64,000 bases of DNA from Chloropicon primus (Eukaryota; Chlorophyta; Chloropicophyceae; Chloropicales; Chloropicaceae): positions 558,001 through 622,000 of the forward strand of contig CP060754.1 of NCBI GenBank assembly GCA_023205875.1. The letters run 5' to 3'. The position numbers were made by a program, and so were the translations under genes. The notes under the pieces are model-generated. The model was not told the DNA's origin. It searched no databases and saw nothing but the letters and a program-made list of their open reading frames with translations. Below are positions 27,713 to 37,327 of this stretch, one piece after another (the stretch's first letter is position 1; each line of letters opens with the position of its first letter).

Positions 27713-30700
27713 ATGAGCTTCAAGAATGCGGCGGGGAAGGCTGCTGCCGAGAGAGCCATCAAGTCCTCGATCAAGGACACCTTCAGGGCCGTGAAGAAAC
27801 CTCCGAAGCAGCTCTACGAGGAGCTCTTGAAGCAGAACGACACCAAGTTCTCGCCGGAAGAGCTCGAGAGACTCTTCACGGCCTTCTCAATCCTGTCCAA
27901 GGACAGGCTTCAGAGGTCGCAGTTCACGGACCTGGTCACTCAAGAAATTGGTTGGTCGAGCGCCCTCCTGCGGGACCAGCTCTTCAAGGCCTTCGACCGA
28001 CACGGCGATGGAGAGCTCGATTTTGTTGACTTTTGCAGGGGATACTCGACTTTCTTGCGGGGTTCCGTCCTGGACTTGGTTGAGTTCGCGTGGAACCTTT
28101 ACCGCATCGGCGAGTCGGACACCCTGTCGGTGGAGGACATCACCAAGGTGCTGGAGCACGCGGTTGGATGCCTCGAGGAGGTCAGGCTGAAGCACGGTTC
28201 CCACATCGGGACCGTGGTGGACACAAGGTTTCCAGAAAAGACAGCTAGCGCGCTGGTCGAGAAGTGCATAGAGAAGAACACGGGGTACCTTAGCAAGCTG
28301 GAGTTCAAGCGCCTGATTCTCAGGGAGAGAGCTTTCATCGACTCCCTGATCCCTGCGTTTCAGTTTGTTCAGGTTGACCCGCTGCACCACGCAGCGGAGA
28401 TCGGGGACGCAGACGAGTGCAGCCACCTCATCAAGGTGGACGCCTTCGACCCAGACGGGAAGGACGCGTCCTTGTTCCCCGTCACGCCTTTGCACCTGGC
28501 GGCCCAGTACGGGCACATCAAGGTGTGCGAGGTCCTCATGGAGCTTGGTGCGAACCCAAGGCTTCACGACGGGGATGGAAACTGCCCTCTTCACCTCGCG
28601 GTGATCCACGACAGGCCAGATGTCGTGGACTTGTACATTGACAGAAAGCTCGAGCTCCAAGTTCCGACGTCCGAGAATCAGACCGCGTTTCACCTCTGCG
28701 CCATGTACCCACATAGCAGGGCGATGGCGACTCTGATCTCAAAGCTGAAGATCAACCTCGACACTTTCAGGGACGACCTTGGCAACTCGCCAGTCCACTC
28801 CGCTGCCGTGTCCAACAATTGGAAGATGCTGCAGCTGGCCTTGGACAACAACAAACTGGGAACCAGTGGCATCAACGCCCAGAACGAGCTCGGGGAGACT
28901 CCCTTCCTCATGGCTTGCCTTCACGGCTCCTCACAGACAGCGATGATGCTCCTGAAGCTCGGTGCGGACCCCACGCTGGCGAACAACCTCGGGAAGAACG
29001 CCCTCCATGTCGCCGTGGAGAGGAAGGGGAACGAGGAGGTCCTTGCGCTGTTGCTTAAAGATGGCAGGTGCCAAATCAACACGGCGGACAGCACTGGGTG
29101 CACTGCCCTGAATCTCTGTGTGAAGACGACTGACTTGAAGATGTTCAAAATCCTGATCGATGCTGGGGCATCAATCAATACGACGGAAATCGGCACGGGG
29201 TACACGCCCCTCCACAACGCCGTGCTTGCTGACTGGCTTCACGGTGTGGAGGTCCTCCTGTCGCAGCCTGACTGCAAGCTGCTGAAAGACGTGAAGGGGA
29301 GGTCTCCGCTGGATTATGCGAGGCACAGCAGAATTGCAGAGGTGCTGAGGGACTACATTGTGAGGTTGCACCCAAAGTACTCCCCCGATTACCCCGTTGA
29401 GTTCTTGTACGCCTTGATATTCTACGACGGCAACTGGGTGCTTCAGAACGACGGAGACTTGAGAAACAAGAGAGTTTTCAGCGGGACCACGGTGTCGAAA
29501 AGAATTTCTGATGGCAGGGCGAAGCATGGCTTGGTCGACAAGAAGTCTTTGAAGGCCAAGCTGCTTTCTGTGGGCCTCATCTTGTTGGAAGAGCTTGTTT
29601 ACAAGCAAGAGTACGTCGGCGGACTGGTGAAAGGGAACGTGAAGCAATTCACAGTAGTCAGGGTCGGGGCACCGCTTTACCGACTTCAGCAGCAAGCCAT
29701 GAAGATCAGGCATCCTTGCAAAAGGACTGACGTGAACATGGTTGAGGACTTTTTCGTGGACGATCTGTCCTATCCCAAGACCGGCTTCCACGATTTCACT
29801 CAAGCCGAGAAAGTCAAGCTGATTCTGAGTATCATTCAGGGCGTTCCGAACAGCCAGGAATACTCGCACGTGAAGGGCGCGACCATCGACCACGATGTGC
29901 CCGACAACTGCGGGGTATCTCTCCCTCTCTACCGGGACTTCAAGGTGATCCACGATTTCCAGCTGATGCACAACGAGAGGAGCATTTTGAACGTCATGAA
30001 GTACTGGAAGGTCTCCAAAGCATTCTCGTTCGGCTACGTCATCAGGCATCTGGCAGAGTTCATCCACGAGTCAAAGGACAACAAATTCCAGGGCTTGCAG
30101 GCTCTTCTCGAGTACTTTGGACACAAGATAGCCTTCTACTTTGGATTCTTCTCCTTTTACAACAGTTGGCTCGTGGCTCCTGCCGTTGTGGGCATAGCAG
30201 TGTTCGGCATGCAGTTCATTCCGTCTGAGTATGACTCCATGATCGACACCAGCAACGAGGTGGAGCAGGAATTCGATGACCAGTACGATCACCCACTGAT
30301 GTTTGCTTACGCCTTTTTCATCATCCTTTGGGCTCCAATCTTTTTGTGCAAGTGGGGAAGGAAGCAAGACGAGCTGTCTCACTTGTGGCATGTCGACAAG
30401 AAGGACAAGCCTGACCAGACCCCGAACCCCTACGCGAACACCCTGCCTCGACTAGTGTTCGCCGACGGGACTTGGCAGTACAGGAGCAACCCAACGAAGT
30501 CTCAAAAGAAATTCCGGTTCTATCACTTGATCGGCAGAACGATTCCCGCGTTTTTGCTTGCGTTTGGGGCAGTCTTCGGTTACCTTTATGGACTGACTTA
30601 CTTGGACGAGTTTTTGGACGAGGAGGAAAGCTTGCACACGAAGTTCAACACCCCCTTCCAGAAGAGAAACTGGTACGGGACCTTTGCGTACATGGGGTTG

Positions 30701-32596
30701 GGCGGAGTCCATGCGATCATGATCTTCGTCCTGAACACGCTGTTCAGAAAAGCTGCGATTGGACTCACTTGGGCGGAGAACCAAGCCACCCACGTCAAGT
30801 TCGAGAGGAGCTTGGCCATCAAGCTGGTCATCTTCATGTTCATCAACACGAATTTCGGGTTGTTCTACTTCGCGTTCTGGAAGAAAGACATCGATAAGAC
30901 CGCGATGCACCTGGCCTCTATTGTGGTCGTGACCCAGGTCTTGAAGTGCATGGGCGAGTTCGTTCTTCCGAAGTTCTCTTCTTCTTCCTCCAAGAAGATC
31001 AAGAAGAGCAGCAGCAAGGTGACCCCGTTGGAACCGGCCAAAGAGCTGGAGGACCCCGTGGCGTCCAACGAGGCGCAGAGGATCGCCCCAGGAAACATGC
31101 CCGAGACTTTCGGACAGAGCAGAATGGAGGTCGAGGCCAAGTTCTCTTCGACGGCTTGTGACTTCAGCGACATTGTCATCCAGTTTGGTCTGATCGTCTT
31201 CTGGGGAAGTGCCTGGCCTCTCGCCGCTTTCGTCATTTACCTGCTCAACCTAGTTCAGGTGAACATTGACGTCTGGAAGTACTGCACGTACTTGAAGAAG
31301 CCGTTCAGTGTCCGCATTGGTCACATCCCCCACTTCTGGCTGTACACCCTCGAGGGCCTCGCGGTCCTGGGTCTGGCAAACCAGTGCTTCATGCTGGGAA
31401 TCTCCACGAACACGATGGAAGAGTACTTCTTCCCTGGCATCTCGAGTTGGGAGCGCCTGCTCGCGGCCTTCTTGGCCGAGAACTTCTTTGCCCTTTGCTA
31501 CATCCTTCTGAGGCTCGTCATTCTGGGGAAGAAGCCCCTGTGGATCCAAAAGAAGAGGAGGGAGCCTCTCAGGTACGTCAGGGACGCCTACAGGGTAGGC
31601 TGCGAGCTGAGAGAGAGGATGCAGCAGAAGCTCCTGGTGAGCCCCGCCGCGAACCTCGAGGACATTTGCAGAATCAACGACATGGACGAGAGCACCGCAG
31701 AAAAGTATCTCATCATCGTGAGGTACCTTCAGTCCAGGAGTAGGGAGGAGAGGACCAAGCTCCTCTCCGACCCGACCCTGACGATCTCGTCGCTGCTGAT
31801 GAAGGTGACCTTCTCCACTAGGAGCGGAATGTGGGCCGACCCAGGCGAGCTCACCACGAGCATTGCCCTGCTGCAGCAAATCGTTCCGATCCGGGACCTG
31901 ACGCGGGCGTACAAGATGGGAAGGAGCCTGAGGGAGACCGCGTACGACATCTGGATCCAAAACGAGGACTCCATGTCCCCCCAGGAGGACTACAACGTCC
32001 TGATCGTCAGGCAGTTCTCCTGCATCAAGCACGACTGCACGTTTGAGCAGGCGCAGCGCTACTGCATGCTGGTGAGGTACATTGAGCAGTACCTGTCCGG
32101 CAACCCCTTCGAGGTGATCAGAAACCTCGAGGAGAAGTACCCCGAGGGGCTCCTGCAGGCTCTGACTGGCCTGGTCCAAGAGTACGGAAACGAGGACCGC
32201 GGGGAGCCTGTTCCTGGCAATTTGGGGACCGCCATCGAGCCGATCCCACTGGCTCGGGACGCGTTCCAGTTCGGCGACGTCATCCGAAGGAAGATGTTCG
32301 AGATCTGGATCACGAACAACTACCTGATACTGGAGGAGCTGATGGACAAGGCCGCTACCGAGCTAGGACTGGTGGTGCCGCAGGTGGAGAGGTACCTGAT
32401 GATCAAGAGGTACTGCGAGAGCTTGACGGAGGACGAGCGTCACGACGTCTTGAATGTAAAACAGATTGAAACGCTGCTCTTGACCAAGGAGATCTTGTCC
32501 AAGAGGTCGAGGGGATCCTGGAAGGACGAGGGAGAGAGGAGCTTCAAGGAGTACACACCTCCCGTTGTCACGAGCTCTTCCTTCTTGAGCCCATAG
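27713..32596 (+). CDS. EF-hand/ankyrin/anoctamin (TMEM16) protein with C-terminal triple repeat
   Basis: One 1,627-residue exon. Residues ~40-120 form an EF-hand region with a canonical loop, DRHGDGELDFVD (about 94-105). Residues ~225-545 hold about nine ankyrin repeats (TPLHLAAQYGHIKVCEVLM, NALHVAVERKGNEEVLALLL). The anoctamin domain follows: YFGHKIAFYFGFFSFYNSWL (about 801), WAPIFLCKWGRKQDELSHLW, and VIQFGLIVFWGSAWPLAAF (about 1152), with about ten spans. After 1285 come three related units of about 115 residues, marked by AYRVGCELRERM, AYKMGRSLRETA and AFQFGDVIRRKM. Anoctamins are Ca-activated lipid scramblases or chloride channels. Ankyrin plus EF-hand on an anoctamin suggests cytoskeletal tethering and extra Ca sensing, by inference. 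Ca-site residues are partly changed (see findings). Confidence 0.9.
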   Translation: MSFKNAAGKAAAERAIKSSIKDTFRAVKKPPKQLYEELLKQNDTKFSPEELERLFTAFSILSKDRLQRSQFTDLVTQEIGWSSALLRDQLFKAFDRHGDGELDFVDFCRGYSTFLRGSVLDLVEFAWNLYRIGESDTLSVEDITKVLEHAVGCLEEVRLKHGSHIGTVVDTRFPEKTASALVEKCIEKNTGYLSKLEFKRLILRERAFIDSLIPAFQFVQVDPLHHAAEIGDADECSHLIKVDAFDPDGKDASLFPVTPLHLAAQYGHIKVCEVLMELGANPRLHDGDGNCPLHLAVIHDRPDVVDLYIDRKLELQVPTSENQTAFHLCAMYPHSRAMATLISKLKINLDTFRDDLGNSPVHSAAVSNNWKMLQLALDNNKLGTSGINAQNELGETPFLMACLHGSSQTAMMLLKLGADPTLANNLGKNALHVAVERKGNEEVLALLLKDGRCQINTADSTGCTALNLCVKTTDLKMFKILIDAGASINTTEIGTGYTPLHNAVLADWLHGVEVLLSQPDCKLLKDVKGRSPLDYARHSRIAEVLRDYIVRLHPKYSPDYPVEFLYALIFYDGNWVLQNDGDLRNKRVFSGTTVSKRISDGRAKHGLVDKKSLKAKLLSVGLILLEELVYKQEYVGGLVKGNVKQFTVVRVGAPLYRLQQQAMKIRHPCKRTDVNMVEDFFVDDLSYPKTGFHDFTQAEKVKLILSIIQGVPNSQEYSHVKGATIDHDVPDNCGVSLPLYRDFKVIHDFQLMHNERSILNVMKYWKVSKAFSFGYVIRHLAEFIHESKDNKFQGLQALLEYFGHKIAFYFGFFSFYNSWLVAPAVVGIAVFGMQFIPSEYDSMIDTSNEVEQEFDDQYDHPLMFAYAFFIILWAPIFLCKWGRKQDELSHLWHVDKKDKPDQTPNPYANTLPRLVFADGTWQYRSNPTKSQKKFRFYHLIGRTIPAFLLAFGAVFGYLYGLTYLDEFLDEEESLHTKFNTPFQKRNWYGTFAYMGLGGVHAIMIFVLNTLFRKAAIGLTWAENQATHVKFERSLAIKLVIFMFINTNFGLFYFAFWKKDIDKTAMHLASIVVVTQVLKCMGEFVLPKFSSSSSKKIKKSSSKVTPLEPAKELEDPVASNEAQRIAPGNMPETFGQSRMEVEAKFSSTACDFSDIVIQFGLIVFWGSAWPLAAFVIYLLNLVQVNIDVWKYCTYLKKPFSVRIGHIPHFWLYTLEGLAVLGLANQCFMLGISTNTMEEYFFPGISSWERLLAAFLAENFFALCYILLRLVILGKKPLWIQKKRREPLRYVRDAYRVGCELRERMQQKLLVSPAANLEDICRINDMDESTAEKYLIIVRYLQSRSREERTKLLSDPTLTISSLLMKVTFSTRSGMWADPGELTTSIALLQQIVPIRDLTRAYKMGRSLRETAYDIWIQNEDSMSPQEDYNVLIVRQFSCIKHDCTFEQAQRYCMLVRYIEQYLSGNPFEVIRNLEEKYPEGLLQALTGLVQEYGNEDRGEPVPGNLGTAIEPIPLARDAFQFGDVIRRKMFEIWITNNYLILEELMDKAATELGLVVPQVERYLMIKRYCESLTEDERHDVLNVKQIETLLLTKEILSKRSRGSWKDEGERSFKEYTPPVVTSSSFLSP

Positions 32597-32808
32597 AATA
32601 ACAATTATATTGAAGAAGTTGTTCTTGTTGTATTTTTTCACATCGCGCAGAAGACACGGCGGTGCCTTCTTGTCCTCTCTTCCTTCCTCTTCCTTTGCGC
32701 GAAAGATCTGGCTGTCTACTTGCCTTTGGGGGAATCGGAATCGAGATCTCTCTAGTCTGACGTAGGGGGGCTGGGCTAGACACGGGGAGGCAACAACACC
32801 GAACGACG

Positions 32809-33724
32809 ATGAGAAACTTGACGCAGTTGACGAAGAAGCTGGTCAGCGGCCTTGGCGGGAGCCTCGTGACATCGCAGACCCAGGCGAGGGCCTTTAACAT
32901 GGTGCCCATGGTTTTGGAACGGTCCCAGGGCGGAGAAAGGGCTTTCGATTTGTACTCGAGGCTCCTCAAGGAGGGCATCGTCTTCGTCAACGGGCCCGTG
33001 AACGACCAGATGTCGTCCCTCGTTGTCGCGCAGCTCCTGTTCCTGGAGTCCGAGGGAACGAGCAAGCCGGTAGGTCACGAGCGCGCGCGCCGAACTTTTG
33101 CTCTTCCCCTCCCCGCGTGCCTGCCCTGTCGGAAGCCACAGTCCACTGACCCCGGAGTCCCTCGTTTTCTTTCTTTCCCCACGTGTCCGACGGGAAAACA
33201 GATCAACATGTACATTAACAGTCCCGGCGGCTCGGTCACGTCTGGCCTCGCTATCTATGACACCATGCAGTACATCGCGAACCCCATTCACACCTTGTGC
33301 GTCGGCCAAGCGTGCTCCATGGCTTCGGTATTGCTTTCCGCTGGCACCCCCGGGCAGAGGAGGGCGCTTCCGAACGCCAGGGTGATGATTCACCAGCCTT
33401 CCGGTGGGGCTCAGGGCCAGGCTACAGACATAGCGATCCGAGCGCAGGAGATACTTTCCCTGCGCGAACGCCTCAATCACATCTACGTGGAGCACACTCA
33501 TCAGGTGAGTGCACTCGAAAGTGCGGGGCGTGGTCCCAACCGACGATCGCAACGCGCCCTGACCTTGATTTGTTCTCTCGTACCCTTTCTTTTATCCTCT
33601 GCAGCCGCTTGCCGTGATTGAGGAGAGCGTGGAGCGAGACCACTTCATGAGCGCCGAGCAGGCCAGGGACTTTGGCATATTGGACGAGGTCATCCAAAAG
33701 AGACCCGAGCCGGTCGAGGAGTAG
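32809..33724 (+). CDS. CLPP: Mitochondrial ClpP protease, three exons
   Basis: Exons are 32809-33069, 33202-33504 and 33605-33724; introns of 132 and 100 nt are phase 0 with GTAGGT and GTGAGT donors. The 227-residue product has a short basic presequence, then [20 protein letters not shown], the N-terminal loop typical of mitochondrial ClpP. Catalytic residues are Ser126 (GQACSMAS), His151 (VMIHQP) and Asp200 (VERDHF). ClpP forms the 14-mer barrel that degrades proteins fed by ClpX. A plastid-genome-type ClpP would lack the presequence, and the plastid nuclear ClpR/P types differ in the loop, so mitochondrial is the better call. Confidence 0.93.
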
Positions 33725-33791
33725 CACACGTCTCTCCCCCCGTGGGGGAGGACGAGGAGGGGAGCATAAGATTTAAACCTGAAGTTGCTTT

Positions 33792-33797
33792 TGTACA
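33792..33797. terminator. TGTACA palindrome at convergent junction
   Basis: TGTACA lies between the ClpP stop (plus) and the stop of the 142-residue gene (minus), in an AT-rich patch TTTTGTACAAATTTTT. Confidence 0.45.
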
Positions 33798-33931
33798 AAT
33801 TTTTTCTCACCAAGACCCGGACCCGCTAAAGTCTCTCTGGCGCGCGCGTGGTGTGCATCCTGAACTGGTTAAATTGGTTCTAAATTACATAAGGAAGAGT
33901 TACAAAGGTCGACACCAGAACCGGGACGATC

Positions 33932-34484
33932 TCAGCGCGCCACGGGCGTGTTTGATCTCGTGCTCGAGGTTGACTGGTTGGAGCCTCGCCTCGCCTGGTT
34001 CATCCTAAAGCGACTCGCCGTGAAGTTCTGCTTGGTCGTGGCACCGAGGTACCCTCCGGTGAAGCCTGGAAGTTTCATAAATTGATTTTTGACCTGAGGA
34101 AACACGAAAGGGACGGAGTCTGTCAGTGTCAACGGAAGGGAGCACGACGGCCTGCAACACGGGCTCCGAAAAAGTGCTGAATCGAAGCCCACTTGGCCTG
34201 CTGCCCCGGAGACTCACCTCGTTCTCGACTTGCTTCATGGCAATCCCGCTGGTTCTATGGTGCCGCCCCCCGCTCTCGGTCGACGAATCCTTCTGGCTTA
34301 TGCCTTGAGAATGCATGAAGCCCACGGTGTTGGCGGACTCCCTCGGGTCCAAGCCCCGGCCGGAGTAGAACGAAGGGTACTTGGGGCTCTCCTCCAGGTG
34401 CGTGCCGTTGTACTCCTGCGGCCCAGCTCTCTTCGCGTCAGCCTTGTAGCGCGACAACACTTCGACCGTCTTCGCATCACTCAT
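33932..34484 (-). CDS. Unidentified 142-residue conserved-looking protein, two exons
   Basis: Exon 1 is 34484-34218, exon 2 is 34093-33932, joined across a 124-nt intron (GTGAGT donor, CCTCAG acceptor, phase 0). I do not recognise the family. The protein is soluble and Ser/Gly/Arg-rich, with [42 protein letters not shown] and [10 protein letters not shown], then a Ser/Thr/Arg tail. Short aromatic-Gly-Pro motifs such as PGFTGGYLG recall proteins bound to microtubule doublets in cilia, but that is only a resemblance. Both exons are open, and the join reads cleanly (KQVENE to VKNQFMKL). It diverges from DHFR-TS. Confidence 0.65.
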
Positions 34485-34824
34485 TCTCTGTCTCTATGCG
34501 GTATTCCTTTCCCTCGTTCGTCCTCGCAGTGTCCCTCTTCAGTTGGACATCAGCTACAACTCGCTTGCTGAATTCTATTCCGTCCCTTCACAGGTCTTCC
34601 CCCCTTCCAGAGAGTCCAACCCCCAGTGGCAACACGCAAGCACGCGCCTTCCTCCCCTCGCCCCAAAGTTCCCTACTTTCTCTCCTCAAACCCCTCAACT
34701 CGTTCGCACACGAGCACAAGTCTCTCTCTCTCTCTTCTGCCTTTTCTCCAGTGCGAGCTCCACCAAGGTCTTCCTGGCTGATAGTCAACTCTCTCTCTCT
34801 CTCCTCACACTTTCCCATACGGAA
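34485..34824. promoter_or_regulatory. Divergent spacer upstream of DHFR-TS
   Basis: About 340 bp with no supportable gene. It is pyrimidine-rich on the plus strand, with CT runs at about 34718-34733 and 34788-34802. The DHFR-TS frame is open through most of it, but the composition is not protein-like. Confidence 0.4.
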
Positions 34825-36486
34825 ATGTCATGGCCACTGAGGGGAGGGAAAAAAAGGCGGGAACGAACTCGGCCTCGAGGTCTCGAGGGAACTGAACTGA
34901 AGCCTGCCTCGCGGTTGTTGTTTGCTCGAGTGTGTCGCGCACGAGCGGGAGTGAAGATGGGACCAAGTGCGGAACAGATGAACGCGGCGAGAAGAGGGTT
35001 CCAGATTGTAGTGGCCGCGACGCGCCAGCTCGGCATAGGGAAGAAGGGGAACCTTCCTTGGAAGCTTTCCGGAGACATGTTGTACTTCAAGAGGCTGACG
35101 CAAGAGACGAGGGAGGCCGGGAAGAGGAACGCGGTGGTGATGGGCAGGAACACGTGGGAGTCCATCCCGAAGAAGTTCAGGCCTCTGCCGGGGAGGCTGA
35201 ACGTGGTCCTCTCGAGGAGCGCGCAGAACAACGAGAACGTGAACTCCTTCAACACCAGCGCGCAAGGCCTCTTCGACGGGGAGAAGGGGAGTTCTGACGT
35301 GGCCGTCCACGGGAGCCTCGAGAGCGCCCTGGAGATGCTCGCCTCCCCGGACTTCAGGGACAGCATCGAGACAGTGTTCGTGATCGGGGGCGGCCAGGTG
35401 TACAAGGAGGCCCTGGAGTCCCCTCTCTGCGAGGCGGTCCACCTGACCGAGATTGATTCCGACTTCGAGTGCGACACTTTCTTCCCTTCCATCGACCCGA
35501 CCAAGTTCAGGATCTGGTCGTCGAGCCCGGCCAAGAGAGACAAGGAGTCCCAGTACAGTTTCCTGTGCTACTCTCGCTCGGGAAAAGTTGACCCGCCCGC
35601 GCTTCCTTCGGCGACGTGCTCCAAGCACGAGGAGTACCAGTACCTCGACATGATTGAGGACATCATCGAGAACGGGATGTACAGGGGGGACAGGACTGGG
35701 ACAGGGACGTTCTCGAAGTTCGGGTGCCAGATGAGGTTCGACTTGAGGCGCTCCTTTCCCTTGCTGACGACCAAGAGAGTCTTCTGGAGGGGCGTCGTGG
35801 AGGAGCTGCTTTGGTTCATGAGAGGGTCCACCAACGCAAAGCTCCTGCAGGAGAAGAACGTGAGGATCTGGGACGGTAACGGCTCGAGGGAGTACCTCGA
35901 CAGCATCGGTCTCACGGACAGGGAGGAGGGGGACCTCGGGCCCGTCTATGGCTTCCAGTGGAGGCACTTTGGGGCGGAGTACACCGACATGCACGCAGAC
36001 TACTCCGGGCAGGGCATCGACCAGCTGGCGGAGGTCATTCACAAGATCAAGAACAACCCGAACGACAGGAGGATCATTCTCACGGCATGGAACCCAAGCG
36101 CGCTGAAAGACATGGCCCTGCCTCCTTGCCACATGATGTGCCAGTTTTACGTCGCCAACGGGGAGCTCTCTTGCCAAATGTACCAGAGGTCCTGCGACCT
36201 TGGTTTGGGCGTGCCCTTCAACATTGCCTCTTACTCTCTCCTGACTTGCATCATCGCCCACGTCTGCGGTCTCAAGCCAGGCGACTTTGTGCACACTCTT
36301 GGGGACGCTCACGTGTACAGCAACCACGTGGAGCCGCTCAAGGAGCAGCTCCAGAACGAGCCGAGGCCGTTCCCCACGCTCTCCATCAACACCGACAACA
36401 AGGACATCGAGGCCTTCTCCTTCGAGGACTTTGAGCTTTCCGGCTACGAGCCTCACAAGAAGGTGGCGATGAAGATGGCCGTGTGA
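34825..36486 (+). CDS. DHFR-TS: Bifunctional dihydrofolate reductase-thymidylate synthase
   Basis: The protein is 553 residues from the ATG at 34825, or 509 from the ATG at 34957. The longer form adds an Arg-rich, acid-poor leader that could target an organelle. DHFR (from about MGPSAEQ) shows [31 protein letters not shown] and [14 protein letters not shown] short linker leads to thymidylate synthase with [49 protein letters not shown] (catalytic Cys), [17 protein letters not shown] and [12 protein letters not shown]. It makes dTMP and recycles the dihydrofolate. The fusion is normal for plants and many protists. No intron. Confidence 0.95.
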   Translation: MSWPLRGGKKRRERTRPRGLEGTELKPASRLLFARVCRARAGVKMGPSAEQMNAARRGFQIVVAATRQLGIGKKGNLPWKLSGDMLYFKRLTQETREAGKRNAVVMGRNTWESIPKKFRPLPGRLNVVLSRSAQNNENVNSFNTSAQGLFDGEKGSSDVAVHGSLESALEMLASPDFRDSIETVFVIGGGQVYKEALESPLCEAVHLTEIDSDFECDTFFPSIDPTKFRIWSSSPAKRDKESQYSFLCYSRSGKVDPPALPSATCSKHEEYQYLDMIEDIIENGMYRGDRTGTGTFSKFGCQMRFDLRRSFPLLTTKRVFWRGVVEELLWFMRGSTNAKLLQEKNVRIWDGNGSREYLDSIGLTDREEGDLGPVYGFQWRHFGAEYTDMHADYSGQGIDQLAEVIHKIKNNPNDRRIILTAWNPSALKDMALPPCHMMCQFYVANGELSCQMYQRSCDLGLGVPFNIASYSLLTCIIAHVCGLKPGDFVHTLGDAHVYSNHVEPLKEQLQNEPRPFPTLSINTDNKDIEAFSFEDFELSGYEPHKKVAMKMAV

Positions 36487-36563
36487 AAGCCCCTTCCTTC
36501 GGGGAAACAACAACAAAAAAGTTAACGAACCTCCCGTGTTATATCTGCGTGTAACAAAAAGGC

Positions 36564-37105
36564 TTAGGCTTCCCCTTGTACCTTCACGGTCAGGCTTTCG
36601 CCGTACTCGACGTTGTAGTCGAACAGAGTCTTGTCTTCGTCGAGTTCAATGCAGCCGATGAACAGGCTCATGCTGCCAGGGTCGCCTTTGGTCCTGGGCG
36701 CCACCTCGACCTCCTTGATCGACGAGATCTTCCTGTGGAGCAGGTTCTCCCCCTCCACTCGAAACTCCTTCCCGTCAGGCCTGCGGAAGTGCAGGTGAGG
36801 GAAGATCGCCTCCCCCTCCGAGGTCACGGTGTCCCCGTCGCGGAGGCCGTTCTCCTCCACGCTCTTCTCGAGGTCGCAGGCTGTTCCGTCCTTGCGCGAA
36901 AGCCGACAGAAACGCAGCTGCCAAGGAGCGAGAGGTGAAACGAAGAAAACCTCGGTCAGCCACGGCGGGAACTGTCGGAGACTCGCGTCGAAAGCGGTGC
37001 AGCTCGTACCTTTGCGAGAGGAATGACCTCCTTCAGCGCATCTCCGGCGCCAACGTCCACGGGAACGAGCTTCCCGGTCCTCTTCTTCACCCGAAGAACC
37101 ACCAT
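36564..37105 (-). CDS. Tandem ubiquitin-like (beta-grasp) protein, two exons
   Basis: Exon 1 is 37105-37010 (MVVLRVKKRTGKLVPVDVGA...), exon 2 is 36917-36564, with a 92-nt intron (donor GTACGA, acceptor GGCAG). The 149-residue product seems to hold two ubiquitin-like folds. The first (1-70) has a hydrophobic strand pair, a helix with DALKEVIPLAK, and NGLRDGDTV, like ubiquitin's final strands. The second (71-149) runs from HLHFRRPDGKEFRV to DKTLFDYNVEYGESLTVKV. There is no terminal Gly-Gly, so it is not conjugated in the classic way. I cannot name the family; a splicing or autophagy modifier-like role is open. It converges on DHFR-TS. Confidence 0.6.
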
Positions 37106-37327
37106 TCTGGCCGTTTTTAACGGCGGTTAGAAAAATGTGAAAAGACCTCTGCTGGCTTGTCCTTGGGGGGTCGTCGACGACCGTCATCTTGTCCTTGCGT
37201 CGTTGTTGAGGCGTTCGGGCGAGAGGAGAGTTTATTCGATTGCTATCATTGATCCATTAAATTTATTTCTACTTTACAGTTGGAGCGCCGATCCTTTGCC
37301 CCGCGCGCGGTTCCCTCGGGCCGCCGC

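Noticed and set aside
34828-36516. Long open frame antisense to DHFR-TS
   Set aside because: Low-complexity Arg/Leu/Val composition and no motifs; the plus strand carries complete DHFR and TS domains.
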